Below, one piece after another: positions 9,576-21,200 of a stretch of DNA of 23,301 nt. The notes under the pieces are model-generated. The model was not told where the DNA came from and made no database searches. It worked only from the letters and a program-made list of their open reading frames with translations. The stretch covers positions 1 through 23,301 of the forward strand of contig PDHQ01000450.1 of NCBI GenBank assembly GCA_003339415.1, written 5' to 3'. Every line of letters starts with the position of its first letter. Position 1 is the stretch's first letter. This DNA is from Ophiocordyceps camponoti-saundersi (nom. inval.) (Eukaryota; Ascomycota; Sordariomycetes; Hypocreales; Ophiocordycipitaceae). Both the position numbers and the translations under genes were made by a program.

Positions 9576-9786
9576 TATAAAAGTCTTACTAAGGCGACTA
9601 TAGAAATAAGCTAAAGTAAAGTTATAATTAAAGCTATCGAAGAGAGGAAGGAGAAAGGAGAGAAGCCCCCTTCCTAAGCTAGCTATATACCCCGCGCGAT
9701 AACTAAGCGCTATCGGGAAGACCTAAATATATCCGCTATAATCCCCCCTATCTAGCTACGATTAGTTATAGACTAATCCCTTATAT
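9576..9786 (+). repeat. 210-bp direct repeat, copy 1 (possible short LTR)
   Basis: Nearly the same sequence recurs at 11,142-11,351 in the same orientation. Shared landmarks are AGGAAGGAGAA, GAAGCCCCCTTCCTAAGC, ATACCCCGCGCGATAA and CGCTATAATCCCCCC. Ends TATAAAAG and CCTTATA would fit an LTR whose TG and CA termini were turned into TA by RIP. Copy 1 retains more C and G (for example TATCGAAGAG against TATTAAAAAG), so it is the less mutated. Confidence 0.8.
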
Positions 9787-11141
9787 AGCCCCCTCCTTAA
9801 GCTAGCCGAGGAAATAGGAGCGTAGGATAGAAAAGTTATATACTATTACGCTAGTAAGATACTCTATATAGTCCCTAGCCGATAGCTTAATAGCCTCCGT
9901 AAAGATAAGGATAAGAGGGCGGAAAGGCTCCCTTATAGCCCGGGGAATTAAACCCCGATCTTTATAAGGAAGATTCTAATAAGTTTAGAATTATAGCACC
10001 TCTTAAGGTAGGAATTAATAAACTTATATACTAATAATAAAAACTTACTTATATAGCTAGTATATAAGATTAGGTAATACTATATTAGTTATAAGAAGCT
10101 TAGAGAATAACCTAATTATAGTAAATAGTAAAGCTAGCTATATACTTATTATTATATATTATTAGCGCTAATTTATAAGCTAAGGTATAATATAATTATA
10201 ATATATATTTACTAATAAATTTACGCGCCTAAGCCGCGCGCGGACTATCCTTATATAAAGTAATATAATAAGGCTAGAAATTACCTAAGCTATAATATTT
10301 AGTATATACTTATCCCTCCTTACTTATTATCCCCTTAATTAAAATATTTTAGATTTATTTTTAATTTCCCCGCTCCGCTTATAAAAAGCCTTAACTTTAA
10401 TATCCTTATTTACTTACGAAGCTTCGAATAATTACGCTTAAAATAACTAATCTAATTATATTAATAGTAACGCTAGCGCTTAGTAATATTAAAATAAGAT
10501 TATATAAACGCGATATCTATTAAGTTAGCTAAAAGGGGGGGTAGTAAATTAACTAGCGCGTTAGGAATATTCCCGGAATTAAATATTTTATTAAAGCCTC
10601 GGAGAAAGCTAGCGAAGGCTATATATATTATAAGCTAGTTCTTACGATCTAAGCGCTTTTATAGCTCCTTATATAGCCCGGATAAGAGTAGAATAATCTT
10701 AGCGTAATTAGACTAGTATAATAGTTTAGCTTTAAAAAAGGTATATTCCTACTTTATAATATATTCTTCGAGGGGCTCTAATAGCCCCTAATATATCTTA
10801 ACTAAGGAAAAACTTATTTAGCGCTTCTTATAATTTTCCCTAAGAAGCTTAGAGATATATACTAAAAAGGCTTTAAGCTAAAAAGAAAAATCTATAATTA
10901 TAATAATATATAAAAGGAATATTTACTAAAAGGTACTAAGATAAGAAAAAATATAGTAAAACTAAGACTTAGGCTCTCTAATTATAGCTCTATTAATTAT
11001 AAATTTAGTATATATAGTAGTTAGCTAAGAGTTTAAGCTAGAATAAGCTAAAAATAACTTTAATATAGGTAAAATTTAATAGCGTTCTATACTAAGATTT
11101 TACTCTTACGTTTAGTTAGCGGTAAGAGGAGCTTTAATTAA
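9787..11141. other. Sequence between the direct repeats, unidentified
   Basis: About 1.36 kb. If the direct repeats are LTRs, this would be the body of a small, non-autonomous element of about 1.8 kb. The minus strand has stretches in which the only stops are TAA/TAG that could derive from CAA/CAG, hinting at a former coding region, but I recognise no domain. A CGGGG-loop-CCCCG hairpin at about 9,940-9,956 resembles a tRNA T-arm, without a supporting cloverleaf. Confidence 0.4.
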
Positions 11142-11351
11142 TATAAAGGTCTTATTAAAGCGATTATAGAAGTAAGCTAAAATAAAGTTATAATTAAAGC
11201 TATTAAAAAGAGGAAGGAGAAGGGAGAGAAGCCCCCTTCCTAAGCTAGCTATATACCCCGCGCGATAATTAAGCGCTATTAGGAAGACTTAAATATATCC
11301 GCTATAATCCCCCCTATCTAGCTATAATTAGTTATAAACTAATCTTTTATA
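11142..11351 (+). repeat. 210-bp direct repeat, copy 2 (possible short LTR)
   Basis: Second copy of the repeat at 9,576-9,786, same orientation and practically the same length. The differences seen are mainly C to T or G to A, with copy 2 the more mutated. Confidence 0.8.
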
Positions 11352-12164
11352 ACCTTAATATATTTTTTAATATTAATATTAGCTTAAGCTAAAAGATAAT
11401 ATAATTAAAAAATAGAAAGCTTTTAAAAAGGATTTTTAAGGCTTTTAAAACTAGATTATTATAGATAAAGATATAAGGGCTAATTTTAAAAGGATATCTT
11501 ATATTTATACTTAGAAAGCTATTAATATTATCTAAACTTTATACTTTATTATTACTAAGAAATAAGATTACGATATAAATAGCTTTTTTAAGTTATCTTT
11601 TAATAATATTAATATATATATTTTTTTAAGAATCGCTAACTTTAAGATATTTTATAACTTATTAAGCGGAAAGGCTCTTTCCGTAACTTAAAATTAACTT
11701 TAGAAAAAGAAGCTAAAAAATAAAAATAATAATAATAAGCTAAGCTATCGTTAATAAACTTAAAAATATATATTATACCTTATTAGCTTAAGCGTATTAA
11801 TATAACTAATAAGATTATAACCTTTTTTTATTATAGCTAAAATATTTATCTAAAAGGTTATATTTACTTAAAAGAGTAAGATTAGGTTTTCTATTTTAAG
11901 CTTTAGCCGCTACCTATTCCTAAGTAATATAGGAATAATAACGCGAGTTTTATAAATAGTAGCGCAGATATAATATTAATAAAGAAAAGTATTATAGCTT
12001 ATATTATTAATATAGCTTTTAAAAGTTATAATAGCCTTATTTTATTAAATATTATAATTATTAATATTAGCTATACTTTATATTTTTTTAATAATAAAAG
12101 ATAGTTTAATTAATATAAAGAATTTAATAGCCCTTAATACTTTATAATATTAAATAATAAATAA
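11352..12164 (+). pseudogene. Decayed retroelement coding segment, possibly copia-like Gag-protease
   Basis: Read on the plus strand, 11,690-12,160 gives a frame whose stops are all TAA/TAG, as expected from RIP of Gln codons. It is Lys/Gln/Asn/Ser-rich and contains IIIINISYTLYFFNNKR near 12,055-12,110. This can be compared with the protease start of copia elements (I-hydrophobic-D-S/T-G-hydrophobic-x-x-H), with Asp turned to Asn and His to Tyr. A zinc knuckle expected upstream could not be reconstructed cleanly. The frame stops where the inverted LTR copy begins at 12,165. The family call is tentative; a Gag of another LTR family is the alternative. Confidence 0.35.
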
Positions 12165-12762
12165 TATACGCTTATACGTATAATTTACTAGTAATCGTAT
12201 ATACTAAGCTAGCTACTAAATATAGTATATAGGAAAGGGAGATAAGCTAGCTACTAATTATAAAATTATAAAATAGCTACTATAAAAAGTATAAGCGTAA
12301 GTAAGAGTCTTTTAAGAATTAAAATAATAACTATAAAAGAATCTAAATTATTACTTAAAGGAATATTAGGCTAATTATATAGCTAGGAGCTTAAGGAAGA
12401 TTTCCTAATATAATCTTAAAAGTATTTACCTAAAGGGATTTTACGGTAATTTTCAAGTATATTAATAAAATAAAGATTTCCTAATATACGGTAATTTCCT
12501 AATATATAGGGATTTCCTAATAAAATCCGGAGATTTTTAGAGGTATATTTTAATATTAAATCTTATTAGAAATCTTAGTAAAATCCTAAAAGTTATTATA
12601 AAGAAATCTTAAGAGGAAATCTTAGTAATTTCTTAAGCGTAAAGGTAATAAAGTTTTTAAGGGAAATTCGAGTAAAATCCTTAGGCGGGAAATCCTAAGA
12701 AATCTTAAAGAAATATTATAAAAAGTTAAGCGATTTATAAAGGTATTATTATATATCCTATA
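12165..12762 (-). repeat. LTR copy in inverted orientation (solo or truncated)
   Basis: 598 bp, the reverse complement of the LTR at 17,611-18,208, which has the same length. Shared landmarks include TATACGCTTATACGTATAAT at the outer end, GGAGCTTAAGGAAGATTTC, AAATCCGGAGATTT and GATTTATAAA near the inner end. On its own strand it reads TATAGGATATA...GCGTATA, consistent with TG...CA ends mutated to TA...TA. The sequence beyond it on the minus strand is not like the internal region of the other copy, so it is either a solo LTR or a 3' LTR remnant. Flanks (AATAA and TTAAC) do not form an obvious target-site duplication. Confidence 0.85.
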
Positions 12763-15700
12763 TTAACTCCCTAAGCTAGAAAAAAATTCTAATAGCTTTA
12801 TTAACTCCCTATTTTATTTTAGAAATTATTATTATACTTAAAAGCTTTTTCTATATTAACTCTAATAATTATATTTATTTATAAATTAAGAAATATTATC
12901 GGGGATCTATATATAGAGAAGTAAATTAATTTATATAAGGTAGGAAAGAAATAAAAAAATAAGATAAAAATAATAAAGGAAAATTATAATATATATTAAA
13001 TATATATAGAAGAATATATATTATAATAAAAGGTATTATAATATAGCGAAAGAAAAATAGGAATAATAAGGATATAATATAATATATAAATTAAAAGAAT
13101 AAAATAAAGGAAAATATCTTACTATCTTTATTATATAGATTAGTATTTATAATAATATAAAAGCGAATATAGATAATTTTACTATAACTAGCGTAAGAGA
13201 TATAGTTTATAATTTTAAATATAGTATATTTTATAAAAATAAAGGCGTCTAAGATATTATAAATAATAATAAGGTTAATTATATTATAGATAATTATACT
13301 TATTTTTAAGCGTATATTATAAGTAGTTTATAATAAATAAGCTTTATATAGCCTTCTTATTATAGCTAATATTCTTTTTTTATTTATAGCGTATAAAATA
13401 TAAAATAAATAATATATAACTAATACTATATTATAAAAATATTAAAAAATAATATTAAAAATATATTAATTTATAAGGTTCTTACTTAAGCTTAGTTAAC
13501 TTTTATATATTTTACGGATCTCGCGCTTATAGTAACGCGGATACGGATTTCTTATTCTTATATTATAAGCGAACTTTACTCCTTCTATTACCTTATAATA
13601 ATAACCTTAAGCTACGCTTAGAGTAACTCTAAGGGGGAGGGTAACGCTATATAAGTTAATTATAACTATAAAAATTTTTTACCTAAAATATAGCTTTACT
13701 CCGAATTATAGTAAACTTAGACTTAAGGGTTTACCGCACCTTTTACCTTATTAGAAGCTAAAGTAAGTATTAATAAGATTATTTTAGAGAACGCCTTAAT
13801 CTCCGTATAAGTAATTATCGAATAAGTAGCGGAGTTTAAGAGGGTTCGGGGAGGCGCCCCCCTTACTCTAATTTTATTAATTAATAATATTTCCTTAGCT
13901 ATTATAGCCGCGGTTTCCTTTTTTTTCTATAGCTTTAGGGGGAGCGGAACTCCTTCGATATAAGCTATAATTATAGCTAAAGCGCTAAAGAAAATTATTA
14001 AAAAATAGGTTTTTAGGTAATATAAATATTAGCTTATAATTTACTTTAATTTTATTATTACTTTACTTTAAATTTAAAGCCTTAAGGTAATTATAATAAG
14101 CGTTAATTATAAATTTTATAAGTAAGGCTAAGCCCTTATAGTAAGGAAATTATTTAATAGTAATATTATAATAATATTCTAAAACGCTATCTATAAGCTC
14201 TAGTTTAATTTAAGGTAGCTTTATACCGCTTTCGGAGAAAAGGTATATTTTACTAATAGAGGTTATATTTTTATTATAAAGGGGGTGCTAGCGCGGGCCT
14301 TATAATAAAGCGGTAAGGAAGCTTTTTAGAAAAAGATTAAGTTATTAAATAAAGTTTTAATAATATAATTATATATAAAAAGATATTATTTAAAAACTTA
14401 GCGAAGCTCTCTTATAATTATTATTAATAATATAATAAATATAAATTAAATTTATAATAAGAGTATAATAATATAAGCGGAGATTTTTAATATAGAACTT
14501 TATAAGCTAAAAGTTTAACCTTAATAATATTTTAAATATTACTAGCTTAAATATATTACTAAATATTATATAGCGAAGCTATAATATAGCTAATATTCTG
14601 CCTTTTTATATATAAAAGGTAAATTAGCTTATTTTATAGCGTATAGAAAAAAACTATATTATTACTTTTTTTATCGGGGAATTTACTTTAGGTAAAGTTA
14701 ACTTTACCTTAAGATAAGAGCGGCGTAGGACTAAGCGAAAGATACTTATATTTCCTAACCTTAAAAATTTATAAACCGGAACTTTATATATATCGCCCCT
14801 CCTCCCCCTCTAGCGCTAACTAGAGTTTAGTAATAGCTAGGGCGGAAATACTAAAAAGCGAATATAGTAGCTCCGCCTTTAACCCCCTTTTTAAACTTAT
14901 CTATAGCTCCGCTACGATAATTTAGCCGCTTTTTAAGATTAGCTATTATAAGGTTTATTATAAGCTAGTAAAACCTTTATATATTTCTTAATTATATTAA
15001 TAAAGCCTTAATTAAATAGATTATTTAAGATATTATAATTAAGCGCGGAGATTTAGTTTATAATAACGATAACGCTTAGGAAAATAAGTAACTATATAAA
15101 CTTTATATCGGACTTAGATTATATATACTTTTATTACCGCGAACTCCGCTTTAGAGGAAATATTAGCTTCCTAATTACTTATTATTACTAGACCTATTTA
15201 AGGTATAAAGTGCTAAGTACGAACCTAATCTGGCCCTAAACTAAGGTAACGCTTAAGGGGAGGGTTTTACTTTAAGTTTTCTAGTTTTTTCTACTCCTAG
15301 AATATATATAAGATAGTTTTAAGCTAAATTAAGTATATTAGCATACGAATATTATTATTACCTAAGCTTAGTAAATATAATAATTATTATTTATTAATAA
15401 TTAAATAACTTAGAAATTTATTACTTATTAATAGTAAAATAGATATAAAAATTATTATATATTAATAGTTAAATAGTGCGACGCGTGCTTTCTATATAAA
15501 GCGCGTTATTAATTTCTATTATAGTTTATACTAGCGCTATATAAAGAGCTAAGGAGTGCCTTAGTTTATTATTATATTAACGAAAAGGTTTATATTAATA
15601 AGTTTAATAATCGTAGTATATTTAGTATTATTAGAAGGTTTAACTAAGCTACTTATCTAACTATATAGTTTTTTAAAGATATTATTAGAAGCTATCTTAA

Positions 15701-17610
15701 CTAAATTTAAGATATTAAAAACTAAAATATTACTAAGGTTTAAAGTTATTTTATTTCCGATAATATCGCTTTAAGCTAAAAAGAGTATATAATTAATAAT
15801 AATAGCTAGAAATAATATAATAATACCCTCGCTAAGTAGATATATTTATTTTCTTATATAAATATATAAGTTCTAATAGTTTCTCTTATAAAACTCTAAA
15901 ATCTTTCCTAAATTATTAAGCGCGGATTTCTTATTAATAAATATAGTAACCTTATTAATATTAAGTAATATATTCTTAAAAGCGGGAGTATTAAGTAAGA
16001 TAAGTATAAGAATAAGAAAATTAATAATCTATTTATTACTAATATTAAATATTTTCGCTATATAATTTAAGCTAAGGGAAATATTATATTTAATAAGGTA
16101 CTTATTAAAGTATATTACTTAAATTAAGGTAATATTTATATTTTAGAATATTAAAGCTTATTTATTATAATATATTATAAAGAAAGTAAGAGAGTATTTA
16201 ATAACTTAAACTAAATTATTATAATAAGTTATTAGAAAATTATTATTAGCTTTTTTAATATTTTTAGCTTTTAGAATTTCTTAAAATTAAATAATAGTTT
16301 TAGAAATAGTTATAGGAGTTATAAGTTACTAAGAAGCGGAATAAGTTTACTTATTAGGGGTTTTAAGAACGCTTTATTAAGTAGAAAGAGGAGAAGTAAT
16401 AGATTACCTTATTAGGGATTTCCTAAAAATAGGAATAGCTCCTTTAACCTTAGTTTTTTTTTCTATAGCTATTAATATTATTCGTTTTATTTTACTAAAA
16501 TAGTTAATATACGAGATAATAGCTAGGATCCTCTTAATCTCCTCTAATTCTTCGGAGTCTTAATAAACTTACCCGCTAACTAGGCCCTTAATATAATCTT
16601 TTATAATTTCTAATAGCGCGTACGCGCTATAATAATTCTTTCTAGGTTATTTAAATTACGGAAAGATATTCTTTTTAATATTAATAAGGGAGTATAGAAG
16701 TATAAGATAAATATAGCTTCTTAATAAAATAGCTAGTATTTTAGAGGCTAAGCTAATAGTAAAAAAAGATACTATAATAATTTATTAAGTAAAACGTTTA
16801 GGCGCTATAACCTTAGAAACTTTAAGTAAAGAGTAGTTAGAGCTAAAATATTCGTTATCTAAAAGCGAGTACTTAGAATTATAATCCTTATTATTAGGGA
16901 GTTATTTTTTATTAGCTTATTTTTTTACTTTCTTATCGATATAATAAATATAACTATTTAACTTACTAAATAATAAATCGTATCTTTTTTCTTATAATAC
17001 TTATTTCTAAATAACGAATATTATATAATTATTTAATTTTTAGTTATTAAATTTATAGGTAAGTAATTTAAATAAATACTAGAGTTTTATAAGGTTTCTA
17101 AATAGCTAAATAGCTTTTTTAAAGCTTTTAAAAGTAAGTATAAAGGGAGTGCGAATTAGTTATTTATAAAATAACTTATAGTATATCTTATTACGGGAAT
17201 AATAAGGATTACTATAAGGAGGATTAATTTTAGGTATAAAAGAAAGGAAATAATATAATAATAATAAAAAAAAATTAGAAGATAAAAAGAAATAATTATA
17301 AGGGGAATAAAGACTAATATATAAGAAGATATAATAAAAATAAGTAATATAGAATAAAATAAAAGATAATAAATAAGAAAGAGAGGAAATAAGAGAAGAA
17401 AGGTAGGAAAATAAAGGGAAATCTAGTATAAACGGTAATATATTAGGTTTATTATTTCCTAAAAATATTACGCGTTCGTTACTAGGTAACTTATTTACCT
17501 TATTCTAATAGCTAATACTTTTTAAAAGTATTTATATATTTTTTCCTAGTAATTTCTAGCCTAGTTTCTAACTTATCTTTTTCTTTTTCGAATTCTTTAA
17601 TTATCTCTAA
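12763..17610. other. RIP-mutated DNA between the inverted LTR copies, unidentified
   Basis: About 4.85 kb. GC-richer islands occur at 13,500-13,930, 14,280-14,310 and 14,700-14,930, and a poorly mutated stretch lies at 15,205-15,565. Plus-strand frames around 13,520-15,100 and minus-strand frames around 15,600-17,600 run for long distances with only Gln-type stops; near 17,560-17,610 the minus strand gives a Lys/Glu-rich, coiled-coil-like stretch (EFEKEKDKLETRLEITRKK) typical of retroelement Gag proteins but not diagnostic. Near 16,540 the minus strand reads ELEEIKRILAIISY. Probably one or more older elements into which the downstream gypsy element inserted. Confidence 0.45.
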
Positions 17611-18208
17611 TATAGGACATATAATAACACTTTTATAAATCGCCTAACTTCTTATAATATTTCCCTAAGATTTCCTAGGATTTTCCGCCTTAGGATTTTA
17701 CTCGGATTTCCCCTAAAAACTTTATTACCTTTACGCTTAGAAAATTACTAAGATTTCCTCTTAGGATTTCTCTATAATAACTTTTAGGATTTTATTAAGA
17801 TTTCTAGTAAGATTTAGTATTAAAATATACTTTTAGAAATCTCCGGATTTTACTAGGAAATCCCTATATATTAGGAAATTACCGTATACTAGGAAATCTC
17901 TATTTTACTAATATACTCGGAAATTACCGTAAAATCCTCTTAAGTAAATATTTTTAAGATTATACTAAGAAATCTTCCTTAAGCTCCTAGCTATATAATT
18001 AGCTTAATATTCTTTTAGGTAATAATTTAAATTTTTTTATAATTATTATTTTAATTCTTAAAAAACTTTTACTTATATTTATACCTTTTATAATAGCTAT
18101 TTTATAATTTTATAATTAGTAGCTAGCTTATCTCCCTTTCTTATATATTATATCTAATAGCTAGCTTAGTATATACGATTATTAGTAAATTATACGTATA
18201 AGCGTATA
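17611..18208 (+). repeat. 5' LTR of the Ty3/gypsy-type relic
   Basis: 598 bp, starting TATAGGACAT and ending GCGTATA, directly followed by the internal region of the plus-strand gypsy relic. Its inverted twin is at 12,165-12,762. Two intact CA dinucleotides remain near the start (17,618 and 17,628) where the other copy has TA, so this copy is slightly less mutated. The TG...CA termini expected of an LTR appear as TA...TA. Confidence 0.8.
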
Positions 18209-21200
18209 TTAACTAGTAGTAATTTTATATTTTATTAACTTATAAATTTCTAGTTATTAAGGTAATAAATTAAACCTAAAACGTTTTTTATTAATAAAAC
18301 TTTATAAGCGTAGATTTTTAGCTTAGAAGAAAGCTTTACTATATTTATTACTTAACCTTAGCTATATATTATTTCTTTACCCTTAAACTCCTTAAGGTAA
18401 TTAAGGAAGAAATTATAGCTAGGAAAGAAGAAGCTTATACTTTTAATATTTATAAAATAATAAAGAAACCTTACTTTTTTAAAGGTAAATTTCCTCTTTT
18501 ATAATACGGGGAAATAAGGCTAATTTAAAAATATTAATTATATTAGGATAATCCTTAAAAAACTAAGTTACTTATTATAATCGAATTTTTCTTAACTAAT
18601 TTAAATATTATAGTAAACTATAATTAACTATTTAAATAAATAAATTAACTAAAATATATATTTAACGGTATTCTTTACTTATTTAGAATTCTCTTAGAAA
18701 ATTAGCTACCTCTTATTTAAGAATACCTTCGAATTATAAGTAATACTAAAGAAATAAGTAAGCTGCTTACTTTACTAGAAAAAAGTAAGGAAAATACCGG
18801 AGTCCTTTTTTAGGAAAAAGGTAAGGAGGAAACCTCCTCTTAGGATAAAAGTAAGAAAGCCTCTACGCTATAAGAATCCTCCTTAAAAAGAGAACCGTTT
18901 ACCTTAAGGAAAAGTACCTTAAAAAGGTAATATTTCCTAAATCCTCTTATAATATCTTTTAATTCCGGAAAACCTCCTTTACTTTCCGCGGAAAAGGAAA
19001 GAATAGCACGGATAGTTAATAATATACTTTACTTTTATAATATTATACCTTAAAACTTAGATTACCTTAAATATATTAACTTAAATAATAATTTATAATT
19101 ATATAATTAATTAAACTTATAAAAATTATTTAAATAATAAGTTAAGTTATAAGCTAAAAATATTAAATAGTTTAAGCTTACTAATATTTTTAATATTATT
19201 TTTAATTAAATTAAAAAAATTAATTAAATTATTATTTACCGAAATATTAATTAATTTATAAACGCTTTAAAATAAGTTACCGCCTAAAGCGAAAATTATA
19301 TAAATAAACTTATATAATTTATTCCTTTTTTTCTCTAAGGTTATATTATAAAGTAATATTTTAAAGATTTAAACCCTTAAATTAGATTAGAACTTACTTT
19401 TCCTAGTTTAGGAATCTAAAAATAAATAAAAGCTTTTTAGAAAAAGTTTACTATCTAACTTAATATTACCGCTTTTATTATATAAAAATAAAGCTTTATA
19501 TTTTAAGATATACTTATTAAAAAAAACTTTTAATTATAAGTATCTAAGATAAAAAAAATAGCTTAAGTAGCTTTTTATCCTAAATAATTTATATTAATAA
19601 TTATCTTTTCCTAACTTAATATTTTTTTTTAAGAAACTTTCCGATAGCTAACTAATAAAAATACCTTAGATAACTAAATATATAAATATAAATAACTTAT
19701 TCCGAACTTTTAAACTAAGCTAACTAAAAAAACTTAAGGTAATTTATAAAATAATATTACTTAGTATATAGCTTTAGGTAAGTTACCTTAATATAAACGT
19801 AAGGTAAATAATTTTAAGGAGAAATCCTTACGAAATCTAAACCGCTAACTAGATTATAAACTAAATAACTTTCTTAGAAAGCTAATAGATAATACCTAGA
19901 AACCTTTCGATAAGAATATTAAGTTTAAAGTAAAAATAAAATAGCTTTTCTTAAAAAAAAATAAAAAAAGCTTAAAAAGTAATCTTATCCTTATTAATCT
20001 TATTTACGAACTTACCGAATAAGATCCTAATATTAACGGAGTTTTTATAATCTTTTCCGAGATATATAATATAATCCTTAATATTTTAAAATACGATCCG
20101 GATAATAAAACTAACTTATTTAAATTATCTAAGGCCGAAAAAGATAAGTAACTAGCTAATAACTTATATTATCTTATTTCGGATTTTAAGAAATATAAGA
20201 TAAAACCTCTTAATATTATTAAAAACCTTTTTCCTAGAAACTTTCTTATTATCGAAGCTACTCCTTAGATAACTAATTTTCCTTTAAAATAAGTTTCCTA
20301 TTTTTCCTATATGAAGATTTTAATATTTAGTAAAAATAAACTATCTAACGCTATAGAAATATATATCGATATTAAAGTAAATAGATCCCTTATTAAAAAA
20401 AACTTACTTAATAAGTTTAATAATATTAATTATAATTTAATAATAATTCGAAACTTAAATAATATTAGATTAGCTTTAACTTATAATTAAGCTATTTTTA
20501 CTTTATATATTATTAGTAAAATTAATAGTAAGTTTTATATTAGTAAGTTTAAAGCTAGCGCTTAAGTTATCGAGTATCTTCTTATTAGAGTTTTATTAAG
20601 ATAAAAATTCTTAATCCCTTATAGAATTAATATTCTTAACTCTTAATAAAAGCTTTAGATTTAACTTTACGGAGGAATATATATTAAATACTATTCTACT
20701 TATAAAGGACTAGCTATTTATAAATATATAATAGCTACTTTAGTAATAATAATCCCTCTTTTTTTAATAAGCACGATTTTAATATTAATTAAAAATCCTC
20801 CTAAAAATCGTAACCTTATCTTTTTCCCTAACTTTTATTTCCTTTTAGGTTTAATTATTTATAATTATTTTTATTTAATTATCTTTAACTTAAGTAATAA
20901 ACTAATCTTTTTTAAATAAAAAGAAAAGGTTAATATTATACTAAATCTTAACGATTAATTTTCTTTTATAATCCCTTAATAAATTACTAAGAAAGATACC
21001 TTAGATAACCTTAATAAATATTTAACGCTAAATTCTCTTTTAAACTAAATAATATTATTTAAAAAAACTAATATTAACTTACCTCCTATTAATATCCCGG
21101 ACCTAAGTTAACCTTATTAGTTAGGTATTTCTAAAATACCTAATATCCCGGAAATCGAAGGAGAATATAGCGTTAAAATCTATATATTAAATCCTTAGTT

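Noticed and set aside
9930..9990. tRNA-like sequence on the minus strand (CGGGG-TTTAATT-CCCCG hairpin with an upstream possible anticodon stem)
   Set aside because: The acceptor stem does not pair and position 33 of the supposed anticodon loop is not T. At most it is a tRNA-derived relic.
11352..12164. Zinc knuckle in the copia-like relic
   Set aside because: The CX2CX4HX4C spacing cannot be restored by C-to-T or G-to-A reversal alone, so I did not use it as evidence.
12165..18208. A 6-kb DNA transposon with 598-bp terminal inverted repeats
   Set aside because: The right arm is followed directly by a gypsy body in the correct orientation, which fits an LTR better. No clear target duplication was seen at the outer edges, although a flanking TA cannot be excluded.
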